Shown here in pieces: positions 6,412 through 13,135 of a stretch of 18,273 bases of DNA. The notes under the pieces were generated by a model. The model was not told where the DNA came from. It searched no databases and was given only the letters and a program-made list of their open reading frames with translations. Source of the DNA: CAYZIC01 sp964478335 (GTDB lineage Bacteria; Verrucomicrobiota; Kiritimatiellia; RFP12; DVOR01); contig CAYZIC010000042.1 of the NCBI GenBank assembly GCA_964478335.1, forward strand, positions 1 through 18,273, in the 5' to 3' direction. The position numbers and the translations under genes were made by a program. How positions within the stretch are numbered: position 1 is the stretch's first letter; every line of letters starts with the position of its first letter.

Positions 6412-7623
6412 ATGTCAAACCTCGGAAATATGATGATCGCCCAGAGCGGTGGTCCCTCAATGGTGATTAATCAAAGTTTAGTTGGCGCCGTTTTGGCGGC
6501 CCGTCAATCCTCGCAAGTGGGCGAAATCTATGGTGCCTTGCATGGCATTCAAGGAATCTTGGATGAGGACTTTATCAATTTGCGTCAAGAATCCGAATCC
6601 ACCTTACGTGCCGTGGCCGCAACGCCCTCCTCGGCATTGGGCTCTGTCCGCCGTAAGCCTACTGCGAACGATTGCACTGCGATCTTTCAAGTGCTCGAAA
6701 AGTACAATGTCCGTTACTTCTTTTATATCGGCGGTAATGACTCCGCCGAAACTGCCGACATTATCAATCGCGAAGCCCAAAAACAAGGCTATGAACTCTG
6801 CTGTTTCCATATTCCTAAAACAATTGACAACGACCTCCGCGAAAATGACCACACCCCAGGTTATGGTTCTGCCGGGCGCTTTGTTGCCTGTGCAGTGCGT
6901 GGCGATGACCTAGACAACCGTGCATTAGGTGGTGTCAAGATCGATGTGATCATGGGCCGTCATGCTGGCTTCCTAACGGCAGCAGCCGCTCTCGCTAAGC
7001 AAGATCCAGACGATGGTCCGCACTTGGTCTATGTGCCAGAGAGAGCCTTTAGCCTAGAGGGATTCGTGGATGATATCCGAGGCTGCATGGAGACCTATGG
7101 ACGCTGCGTCATTGCCGTTTCAGAAGGGATCACTCTGGCAGATGGCACCTTGGTCGCAGAACAATTCAGCACCGAACGCGACGCTCACGGCAATTTGCAG
7201 TTGTCTGGAGCTAGCCTGGGCGAAAATCTTGCTGCCGTTGTTAAAGAAAAGCTTGGAGTCAAGCGCGTGCGCGCCGATACTTTTGGCTTTATTCAGCGTT
7301 GCTTTGTGGGTATTGCCTCTGAGAGCGATAGTCAAGAGGCCTTTTTAGCAGGTGAAGCAGCCGTCAAGGCTGCCCTCTCTGGAGATTACCCCTCTGGCAC
7401 GATTGCGATTAAGCGCATCTCTGATGCGCCTTACCAAGTCGCCTATGAATGCGTGCCTCTGTCGTCGGTAGCGAAGTTTACGCGTTCGATGCCGGACGAA
7501 TTCCTCAATGCCGCAGGTAACAATGTGACTGAGGCATTTATCCGCTATGCGGCACCTATTGTGGGTGCACTGCCTCCGACCGCACGCTTTGATGCGCTGC
7601 GTGGCAACGCTGTTGCAAAGTAG
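6412..7623 (+). CDS. pfp: Pyrophosphate-dependent 6-phosphofructokinase
   Basis: Interconverts fructose 6-phosphate and fructose 1,6-bisphosphate in the cytoplasm. The 403-residue protein has the phosphofructokinase fold: AQSGGPSMVINQS (10-22), YIGGNDS (105-111), PKTIDNDL (135-142), MGRHAGFL (181-188) and SEGI (237-240). Two features point to PPi rather than ATP as phosphoryl donor: Asp110 where ATP enzymes have Gly (GGDG), and Lys136 in PKTIDND where ATP enzymes have Gly (PGTIDND). With PPi the reaction is reversible and can serve glycolysis or gluconeogenesis. The ATG at 6412 has AAGGAG at a good distance. It is the only plus-strand gene in the window, monocistronic, with its own promoter (6348-6376) and a terminator at 7646-7687. 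Confidence 0.93.
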   Translation: MSNLGNMMIAQSGGPSMVINQSLVGAVLAARQSSQVGEIYGALHGIQGILDEDFINLRQESESTLRAVAATPSSALGSVRRKPTANDCTAIFQVLEKYNVRYFFYIGGNDSAETADIINREAQKQGYELCCFHIPKTIDNDLRENDHTPGYGSAGRFVACAVRGDDLDNRALGGVKIDVIMGRHAGFLTAAAALAKQDPDDGPHLVYVPERAFSLEGFVDDIRGCMETYGRCVIAVSEGITLADGTLVAEQFSTERDAHGNLQLSGASLGENLAAVVKEKLGVKRVRADTFGFIQRCFVGIASESDSQEAFLAGEAAVKAALSGDYPSGTIAIKRISDAPYQVAYECVPLSSVAKFTRSMPDEFLNAAGNNVTEAFIRYAAPIVGALPPTARFDALRGNAVAK

Positions 7624-7645
7624 TAATCCGCTAGCCAAAAGCAAA

Positions 7646-7687
7646 AATAAAGATCCCTTATCCGACATGCGGGTAGGGATCTTTATT
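7646..7687. terminator. Bidirectional rho-independent terminator between convergent units
   Basis: A perfect 13-bp inverted repeat, AATAAAGATCCCT (7646-7658) and AGGGATCTTTATT (7675-7687), with a 16-base loop. The A/T-rich outer stem gives a T-rich exit in both directions: TTTATTGT on the plus strand and TTTATTTTTGC on the minus strand. It lies 22 bases after the pfp stop and can also stop transcription from the minus-strand operon that ends at 7819. Confidence 0.8.
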
Positions 7688-7729
7688 GTAAAAGGGTGCG
7701 GCAGATCGAGGTGTAGGGGGGGCAACTGT

Positions 7730-7763
7730 TAGTTATATATGCCTTTTAGTTCTATATGCCTTT
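7730..7763. repeat. Two tandem copies of a 17-bp unit
   Basis: TAGTTATATATGCCTTT (7730-7746) is followed directly by TAGTTCTATATGCCTTT (7747-7763), with one base differing. It lies in the intergenic space between the pfp terminator and the end of the long minus-strand operon. No function is evident. Confidence 0.6.
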
Positions 7764-7803
7764 CTCCCTTTGTAGTCCATTCGTCCTGCGTCGTGACCGA
7801 TCC

Positions 7804-7820
7804 AAAAGGCCGTAGGCCTT
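7804..7820 (-). terminator. Short hairpin at the stop codon of the acyltransferase gene
   Basis: AAGGCC (7806-7811), a three-base loop, and GGCCTT (7815-7820), read on the minus strand as a 6-bp stem ending in CCTTTTGG. It overlaps the TAA stop at 7821-7819. The stem and T tract are short, so it is at best a partial terminator ahead of the stronger one at 7646-7687. Confidence 0.35.
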
Positions 7821-8430
7821 AAAGTGGCATAGCAGGAGTGCCGAAGTAGGTGGTGTTGGGCTTGGTGCGTGTGAGGATTGTGGTATTGATGCCGACGGTG
7901 ACGCCTTGAGCAACGACTTTTTCTGGGTGAATCTTTGCTCCAGTGTGGAGGGTGACATCGTCGTGGAGAGTGGCGTATCCCCCAATAAAGGTTGCCACGT
8001 CGCAACGGCAAAAGGCACCGATCAGCGCATCATGACCAATCGTGGAGTGGTTTTGCACAAAGAGGTAGGGGCCAATGGTTGCATCTGGCCCAATGACGAC
8101 ATAGGGACCAACGAGTGCAGCGGGGCCTGGTTGGCTATAGCAGATCGCCGTGGGGTGGATGAGTGAGACAAAGGTTGCGTTTTGGGCAGACAAAGTCTTG
8201 ATGACCTTTTTGCGGTAGGCGAGTGTGCCAATTGCACAGACAAAGTCCTCGTCTGGTTGAGGGTGCCAGGCGTCAGGCGTGCCGAGGACTGGCGGATAGC
8301 CAGTATAGTTTTGGAGGGCGTTGAGGTTGTCATCGAGGAAGCCTTTGACTGAGAAACCGGCATCGAGTGCCCAATGATAGACTTCTCGACCGAGTCCACC
8401 GGCACCAACAATAATGAGAGCGTGTTGCAT
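7819..8430 (-). CDS. NeuD/PglD-type left-handed beta-helix acyltransferase
   Basis: A 203-residue sugar acyltransferase of the NeuD/PglD family. Residues 1-60 form a small Rossmann-like domain (LIIVGAGGLGREVYHWA, GFLDDN). Residues about 90-203 show hexapeptide repeats of a left-handed beta-helix (IHPTAICY, VGPYVVIGPDATIGPY, STIGHDALIG and others). The general base expected for PglD is His133 in NHSTIGHD. Known relatives acylate an amino or hydroxyl group of nucleotide sugars or sialic acid, usually from acetyl-CoA; LpxA/LpxD show that the fold can also use acyl-ACP. It is the last gene of the long operon, 12 bases after the SDR gene, with AAAGGATCC before the ATG. Given two ACP genes in the same operon, an ACP-bound donor is a reasonable guess. 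The sugar acceptor is unknown. Confidence 0.87.
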   Translation of the reverse strand: MQHALIIVGAGGLGREVYHWALDAGFSVKGFLDDNLNALQNYTGYPPVLGTPDAWHPQPDEDFVCAIGTLAYRKKVIKTLSAQNATFVSLIHPTAICYSQPGPAALVGPYVVIGPDATIGPYLFVQNHSTIGHDALIGAFCRCDVATFIGGYATLHDDVTLHTGAKIHPEKVVAQGVTVGINTTILTRTKPNTTYFGTPAMPL

Positions 8431-8442
8431 GAGAGGGATCCT

Positions 8443-9183
8443 TTATTGTGCGAGAAATCCACCATCGACGACAAGATCGGTACCGGTGATGTAAGTCGCT
8501 GCTTGGCTGATGAGAAAGATTGCCGCACGCGCTACGTCGAGCGGTTGGCCGACACCGAGAGGATGGGTGTGGCTGAGCGCATCGAGGTCGGGAGTCGTTT
8601 GACGCAGGAGGGGGGTGTCGATGGTGGCCGGCATTACGGTGTTGATGCGGATACCTTTGCTGGCTAATTCGACAGCGAGGGCTTTAACCGATGCGCAGAG
8701 TGCGCCTTTGGTGCCGGCATAGGCACTGCCACCGCGCCAACCGCGAGTAGCGGATACGGAGGAGATCGCCACAATGGAGGGATTGGTGGCATAGCGTTTT
8801 TTGGTCAAGAGGTGAACAATCTCAATGAACGCATGATAGTTGATCTGAAAAACCCTTGCAGCGACTTCTGGATTGTGAAAGGTTATTGGCTGCACCAAAC
8901 TGGTGCCCGCAGCATGAATAAAGGCCGTGGTCTTTGCCGTTTGTGCGGCTTGCTCGACTAAAGGCAAGATGTTTGTGGGGGAGGCTAAGTCACATGGGAT
9001 AATGGTGTGAGCGTTGGTGTGGGGGAGCATTTGCCGCGTGGCTTCGAGCTTTGTTGCATCACGACCCGAGAGGATGCAGGTTGCGCCATATTCAGCGGCA
9101 AGCACTGCGCAAGCTTGGCCAATGCCTGATGAGGCTCCTGTAATGAGAATGTGCTGACCAGTCAGATCGATAAAGGGGTGCAT
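8443..9183 (-). CDS. SDR-family oxidoreductase, FabG-like
   Basis: A 246-residue classical short-chain dehydrogenase/reductase. The cofactor motif is TGASSGIG (15-22) and the HAAG at 90-93 replaces the usual NNAG. Catalytic residues are Asn115, Ser142, Tyr155 and Lys159 (YAGTK). GR at 40-41 after the second strand suggests NADPH preference, which is an inference. The C-terminus (ITGTDLVVDGGFLAQ) is of the FabG type. Such enzymes reduce 3-ketoacyl-ACP or oxidise and reduce sugars. Between an ACP and an acyltransferase, downstream of a KAS III, the most economical role is reduction of an ACP-bound keto group. AGGAG lies within the last codons of the preceding ACP gene, only 2 bases from its stop, so the two are coupled. 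Confidence 0.88.
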   Translation of the reverse strand: MHPFIDLTGQHILITGASSGIGQACAVLAAEYGATCILSGRDATKLEATRQMLPHTNAHTIIPCDLASPTNILPLVEQAAQTAKTTAFIHAAGTSLVQPITFHNPEVAARVFQINYHAFIEIVHLLTKKRYATNPSIVAISSVSATRGWRGGSAYAGTKGALCASVKALAVELASKGIRINTVMPATIDTPLLRQTTPDLDALSHTHPLGVGQPLDVARAAIFLISQAATYITGTDLVVDGGFLAQ

Positions 9184-9185
9184 AC

Positions 9186-9407
9186 TTACTCCTGATTGGC
9201 GAGATTAAAGAGGTCTTGACAGGTGGTATAGGGCTTGAGCGCAAGTGGGGATTCGAGCACGACACCATAGTCACTGGCTAGAAAACAGACCACTTCAAAT
9301 GCAGACAGCGAAGTCCAGGATGGAAGGTCGCGAAAGCAGGTTTCTGCGGTACAGGTGTCGCAATCGAGCAGATCGGCGAGCTGGGCGTAAAAGTCGAGGG
9401 CATTCAT
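9186..9407 (-). CDS. Acyl carrier protein-like protein with non-canonical WTSL motif
   Basis: A 73-residue acidic, helix-rich protein with the ACP pattern: a first helix (ALDFYAQLADLL), then LPSWTSLSAFEVVCFLASDYGVVL, and a final helix (TCQDLFNLAN). The phosphopantetheine attachment Ser would be Ser33. The residue before it is Thr32, where nearly all carrier proteins have Asp (DSL). It has five Cys, unusual for an ACP. The start ATG overlaps the FkbH-like gene's stop as ATGA, so it is translated with it. It probably carries the product or an intermediate of the FkbH-like enzyme. An alternative is a degenerate partner that no longer carries a cofactor. I am sure of the fold family but not of its modification. 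Confidence 0.7.
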   Translation of the reverse strand: MNALDFYAQLADLLDCDTCTAETCFRDLPSWTSLSAFEVVCFLASDYGVVLESPLALKPYTTCQDLFNLANQE

Positions 9408-10738
9408 CGTAGGTTGGCCTCCTGTAAAAAGGTTTGAATCGGTTGATTTCGGTCTGTTGGTGTCAAGGTAACGTGATCAAAGTCGAGGTGCTCAATAATG
9501 GTGTACTCGATCTTGCGCCCCATGGCTCTGCAGCTCATGGCAAAATCGGTGAGGGTGTGATTGGCTACGCGGGCAAAGGCAATCGTGCCCTCGTCAACAA
9601 ACCTATCTCGTGTCGTTGCAATCCAAAAGGTCTTCAGCTCGGCCAGAATTTGTGTTTCTGTCCACGGGCGAGGATTGAGGGCGAATTGGTGGGTCTTGAC
9701 GCTGAGCTGGGCGATTCTGGCGACATCGCTCGGTTGCGCTGGACGAACAACAGTCTCGATCTCCAAGGAGGCAAGATAGTCATCAAGCGTCAGGGTTGCC
9801 TGCAAGGCTTGGCGTTCTTTTTGTGCTTGGTAGGAGGCATTGCGAGAGAAATCTGCTTGGGATGGATTGAGCTGTAAGAAGTAGCGATTGTAGAGGGACT
9901 CCCAATCGATGGGCCAGTCGGGAACCATGACGGATGGCAGCTTGGCAGCCAGGGAGGTACGTTCGGCGGGGTTGTCGTCGACAAAGACAAAGGCATCTGG
10001 GTTGAGATTGAGGGCCGTAGCTTGCTCAAGGAGGTTGACCGACTTGTCTTGCCAGTTGATGGCGCACTGAGCAAAGAGCTTTTGGTCGAGGAATTGCCAA
10101 GCGGGGGTAATGTCTGCTGGATTATTCTTTGAGAGAATGGTCAAGATCACGCCAGTAGCATGGGCCTTACGAATCACATCGAGAGCGACTTGATTGGGGG
10201 TGACGGTTACATCTTCGGCCATGACGCCTTGCCAGAGGGTGTTGTCGAGGTCGAGTGCGAGGACCTTGGCTGGCGGGCGCTGTTTGGCGCGGCTGAGGGC
10301 ACGGATTTGGTTGGCGAGCACGGTGATTCCCGTGAGCGAAAAGGGCATCGCCGTCAGCTTGGCCATGCGCAGATCAAAATAGGCAGGCTGATTGATCAAG
10401 GGTAGGGCAATCACTTGGGGGATCTGTAGGGGCAAGCGTGTGATTAATGGTAAGACTTCGTCTTGCTGAATGTGCTCATCGGCCATAAAGAGGCAGACTT
10501 GCATCTCGGGCTTGAGCTTGGCCGAGAGAGTGCGCAGCGCCGCATCGAGGAGCGTTGGGTCGGGGTTTTGCGTGAGGATAATGCAGATGAGCTCAGGATT
10601 GAATGCCAGCATCGCATCAGGTTCAAGGCAAGTCTGCATCCACGTGGCATAGCCTGGCGCTTGATCGATCTCGTAGTCGCCCATCAGCTCTTGTGCAAGA
10701 AAGACTGTGGTGCAATCAGCAAGTAGAGAGAGACGCAT
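9404..10738 (-). CDS. FkbH-like HAD-IIIC protein (glyceryl-ACP synthase type)
   Basis: A 444-residue protein of the FkbH family, whose characterised members take 1,3-bisphosphoglycerate, remove the phosphate and load the glyceryl group on an ACP. An N-terminal region (1-150) resembles the SGNH-like part of these proteins. The HAD domain follows: ALDLDNTLWQGV with Asp163 and Asp165, SKN (203-205) and VFVDDNPAER (251-260). The C-terminal GNAT-like part (about 325-444) ends with the family signature SCRAMGRKIE (402-411) and HVTLTPTDRNQPIQTF, so it looks complete. The ATG at 10738 has AAGGATCC upstream. It lies 11 bases after one ACP gene and overlaps the other by 4, so it is flanked by its likely substrates. 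In related loci the product feeds methoxymalonyl, tetronate or glyceric-acid-decorated glycans. Confidence 0.9.
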   Translation of the reverse strand: MRLSLLADCTTVFLAQELMGDYEIDQAPGYATWMQTCLEPDAMLAFNPELICIILTQNPDPTLLDAALRTLSAKLKPEMQVCLFMADEHIQQDEVLPLITRLPLQIPQVIALPLINQPAYFDLRMAKLTAMPFSLTGITVLANQIRALSRAKQRPPAKVLALDLDNTLWQGVMAEDVTVTPNQVALDVIRKAHATGVILTILSKNNPADITPAWQFLDQKLFAQCAINWQDKSVNLLEQATALNLNPDAFVFVDDNPAERTSLAAKLPSVMVPDWPIDWESLYNRYFLQLNPSQADFSRNASYQAQKERQALQATLTLDDYLASLEIETVVRPAQPSDVARIAQLSVKTHQFALNPRPWTETQILAELKTFWIATTRDRFVDEGTIAFARVANHTLTDFAMSCRAMGRKIEYTIIEHLDFDHVTLTPTDRNQPIQTFLQEANLR

Positions 10739-10749
10739 GACAGGGATCC

Positions 10750-10983
10750 TTAGAGGCGGGGGGTATTGAGTGCGGTTAAGAGGGCTTGTAGCGTGGTGAT
10801 CTCTGCGATAACATCGATGTCAAGCTGGCTGTCTACGAGCTGTTCGGCAGCCATGATCAAACGCAAATGGCCTACGGAGTCCCAGTTGGGCGTTTCCCCA
10901 TAGGCCGACTCGAGGGTGAGCGACTCAGGCGCGCAACGAAACGTCTGCGCAGCGCAATCAATCAATTGGTTAGCAGTAATCAC
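10750..10983 (-). CDS. Acyl carrier protein
   Basis: A 77-residue carrier protein with the attachment site NWDSVGHLRLI; Ser36 is the expected phosphopantetheine site. Helix I (NQLIDCAAQTFRC) and the final helix (TLQALLTALN) are visible. It starts with GTG at 10983, the only start in the right place; AAAGG lies about 13 bases upstream, and the start falls inside the end of the KAS III gene (14-base overlap). As it sits between KAS III and the FkbH-like gene, it is the best candidate to carry the glyceryl group or the chain that KAS III works on. It is distinct from the general fatty-acid ACP, which normally lies with fabF/fabD. Confidence 0.85.
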   Translation of the reverse strand: MITANQLIDCAAQTFRCAPESLTLESAYGETPNWDSVGHLRLIMAAEQLVDSQLDIDVIAEITTLQALLTALNTPRL

Positions 10984-11926
10984 AGGAGGAGACCTTTGTG
11001 TCGGGATTGAAGGTGATTTGAATTGCAGCCGCAGTTAAGCCCGCACCAAATCCAGCAAGCAAAAGGGTGGTCGGCTTGGTAAAAGCCCCCTGCTGTACGA
11101 TCGTTAAGGGTATCGATACCGAGCCAGGATTACCAAAGCGCGCGCCCGCAACCCACGTGGTCTCAGGAGTAAAACCGACCTTTTTGGCTAAGCTCTTGAC
11201 CATATAGAGGTTGGCTTGGTGAGGCACAAATCCATCGGCCTTGGGCCAGTGCTTTTGGCAGTCAAGTAAAAAGGGGGCCACCTCTTGGGCAACAAACTTA
11301 AAGACCCCAAAACCATCCATCGTAATGCTCCCCGCAGTCGGTTGCTCGAGAGCGGCTGCGCCCTTGCCATTGGCATAGGTGGCAAAATACCACGGGGCGG
11401 CGTTTGCATCGGGCGCAATCAATGTCGCCGACGCACCATCCGAGAGAATTGGTTGCGTGGCTTTGTCGGTTGTCGACAGGTGAGGGGTTTGCACATCGCC
11501 ATCGAGCAAGAGGATGCGTTTATTGAGTGCTTGGCACCACATGGTCGCTTGCGCAAGGCCATAAGGGTAGCCTGCACACGCCTGATGGAGATCGAGCGTC
11601 AAGCACTCCGCCGAACACTTGAGGTCCGCCTGTAGACGCGCTGAGATTGCTGGCAACGCACAATCCGGCGTAAAGGTGACACAAATGATGGCTCCGATAG
11701 ACACACGATCGCAGTTGCCCAAGATCGTCTCAGCTGCTTGCTTAAAGAGATCATAGGTCGTCACCGACTCCGAGACGCAACGCTTGTGAGTAAAGCCCGT
11801 TGCCTGCATCACGCCCGCAATCTCCTCCTCGGCGTAAAGATCTCGGCAACAGTCCACAATGGCTGCCTCGGTAGGAGGCAGACAGAGGTGAATGGCTTCG
11901 ATCTTTTGTCCGGGAAGTGTGAGCAT
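10970..11926 (-). CDS. 3-oxoacyl-ACP synthase III (KAS III/FabH-like)
   Basis: A 318-residue thiolase-fold condensing enzyme. The catalytic triad is visible: Cys117 in LDLHQACAGYPYGL, His236 in FVPHQAN, and Asn266 in RFGNPGSVSIPL (canonical FabH has GNTSAAS here). LSDGASATLI (161-170) and LLLAGFGAGLTAA (288-300) are typical. Housekeeping FabH starts fatty acids from acetyl-CoA and malonyl-ACP. Members in specialised clusters join other acyl groups, and in tetronate pathways a KAS III joins glyceryl-ACP to a beta-ketoacyl thioester. The ATG at 11926 abuts the methyltransferase stop with no gap. The operon partners (ACP, FkbH-like, SDR) argue for a specialised role, not housekeeping fabH. Confidence 0.9.
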   Translation of the reverse strand: MLTLPGQKIEAIHLCLPPTEAAIVDCCRDLYAEEEIAGVMQATGFTHKRCVSESVTTYDLFKQAAETILGNCDRVSIGAIICVTFTPDCALPAISARLQADLKCSAECLTLDLHQACAGYPYGLAQATMWCQALNKRILLLDGDVQTPHLSTTDKATQPILSDGASATLIAPDANAAPWYFATYANGKGAAALEQPTAGSITMDGFGVFKFVAQEVAPFLLDCQKHWPKADGFVPHQANLYMVKSLAKKVGFTPETTWVAGARFGNPGSVSIPLTIVQQGAFTKPTTLLLAGFGAGLTAAAIQITFNPDTKVSSCDYC

Positions 11927-13135
11927 CTATTTCTCAGCTTGCAATACCCCATAGCCGCGACGGTAGGAGGTGATGATGTTTTTGAACCCAAGCTCAATGA
12001 GCAATTCTTTAGGACGGGTGATATTCCTTGAGACAAAGAAGATCTTACCAGCCTTTTTCAATGCTTGCATTGCCGTTTTCATAAAGAGCTCGGCAATGCT
12101 ATAGTCGCTGAAATAGGGAGGATTCGCCAAAAAGATATCAGCCGTGCCATCGGTTTCAAAGCCAGTTGAGCTCAGCACCAACCGAGCTTGCAACTCTTGC
12201 GCCTGCAAGTTACGAGCCGTTGCGCGGAGCGCCAGCGAGTTGGAATCGAGATAGGTGACCGAGACGTGGCTATTGGCCTTGGCCAATAGGATGCCGTCCA
12301 TACCGCAACCGCAACCCATATCAATAATTTGATAGGCTTGCTCAGGATCTAGCGTAGCCAAGACCTCTTCGGTCAATGCTAGTCCACCCAAATCGGGACG
12401 GCGATGGCAAAAGACCCCAGGAATGGTTTCGAGAGCGAGCGCGGGATGATTGGGGAGCGAGACATCATATTGTGCAGCGAATGACTTGGCGGGCTTTTGA
12501 TCGGGTGCAACGCGTGCGACGATCGTGGCGTAGGTGCGTTTTTTGGTGAAGGTGACCTTATTGAAGCGTGCTTTGATTTGCTTCATAAAGGTCTCTCTGA
12601 TCTCTTCTCCGACAAGGATGAGCTGGGTGTTGGGCGCACAGGCATGTGCGACCTCATCGAGCTGAGCCAGCGCGAGCTCACCACTCATCGCCCCATCACT
12701 GTAGGCAAAGAATACGTGCGAATAGGGCGCATCCTCTGGAGGCCGTGGCAATTGAGCCGTGCAGGCGACACGCAGGCGGCCAGGACGCGTACGCTTACGT
12801 AAAAATGCCCCTTGCACCTCCATGTCTGGATCGGTGAGCGACAGAGGCGAGAGGTCGTTATTGAGGCAATTGCGATAGATCGTATCGGCATGGTGGATGT
12901 CGTAGGCATGCACCGTGATCTGCGCTTCCGGAAAGAGACTTTCCAGAATCAAGGCAGACGCACCCGTGCGACCACCCAAAAAGAGTGCTGAGGTCACATC
13001 CTTGAGAGAGGTGAACGTTGCGATCATTTGGGATTCGACAATGTGCAATCCTGAGCGGGAAATAATTTTAAATTCCCCGTTGAGGAAGGCTTCTTTGCGG
13101 AATAGCTGGGATTTTGTCAGAGAAAAGGTTTTCAT
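11927..13135 (-). CDS. RsmC/RlmG-like SAM-dependent methyltransferase
   Basis: A 402-residue class-I methyltransferase of the MTS type. The C-terminal half holds the active domain: IPGVFCHRRPDLGGLAL (238-254), the SAM-binding motif IIDMGCGCGMDG (270-281), YLDSN (295-299), and the catalytic LANPPYFSDYSIAE (336-349). The N-terminal half (about 45-210) looks like a degenerate duplicate of the same fold, as in RsmC and RlmG, which methylate N2 of guanines in rRNA; both usually have NPPF where this has NPPY. An rRNA guanine is the first guess for the substrate, but the operon (metK at its head, ACP genes after) leaves room for another. The ATG at 13135 shares one base with the leuB stop (TAATG), and the gene abuts the KAS III gene. 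Confidence 0.82.
   Translation of the reverse strand: MKTFSLTKSQLFRKEAFLNGEFKIISRSGLHIVESQMIATFTSLKDVTSALFLGGRTGASALILESLFPEAQITVHAYDIHHADTIYRNCLNNDLSPLSLTDPDMEVQGAFLRKRTRPGRLRVACTAQLPRPPEDAPYSHVFFAYSDGAMSGELALAQLDEVAHACAPNTQLILVGEEIRETFMKQIKARFNKVTFTKKRTYATIVARVAPDQKPAKSFAAQYDVSLPNHPALALETIPGVFCHRRPDLGGLALTEEVLATLDPEQAYQIIDMGCGCGMDGILLAKANSHVSVTYLDSNSLALRATARNLQAQELQARLVLSSTGFETDGTADIFLANPPYFSDYSIAELFMKTAMQALKKAGKIFFVSRNITRPKELLIELGFKNIITSYRRGYGVLQAEK

Noticed and set aside
10970..11926. Housekeeping fabH
   Set aside because: The fold and triad fit, but the neighbours are a dedicated ACP, an FkbH-like gene and a glycan-type acyltransferase rather than plsX, fabD, fabG or fabF.
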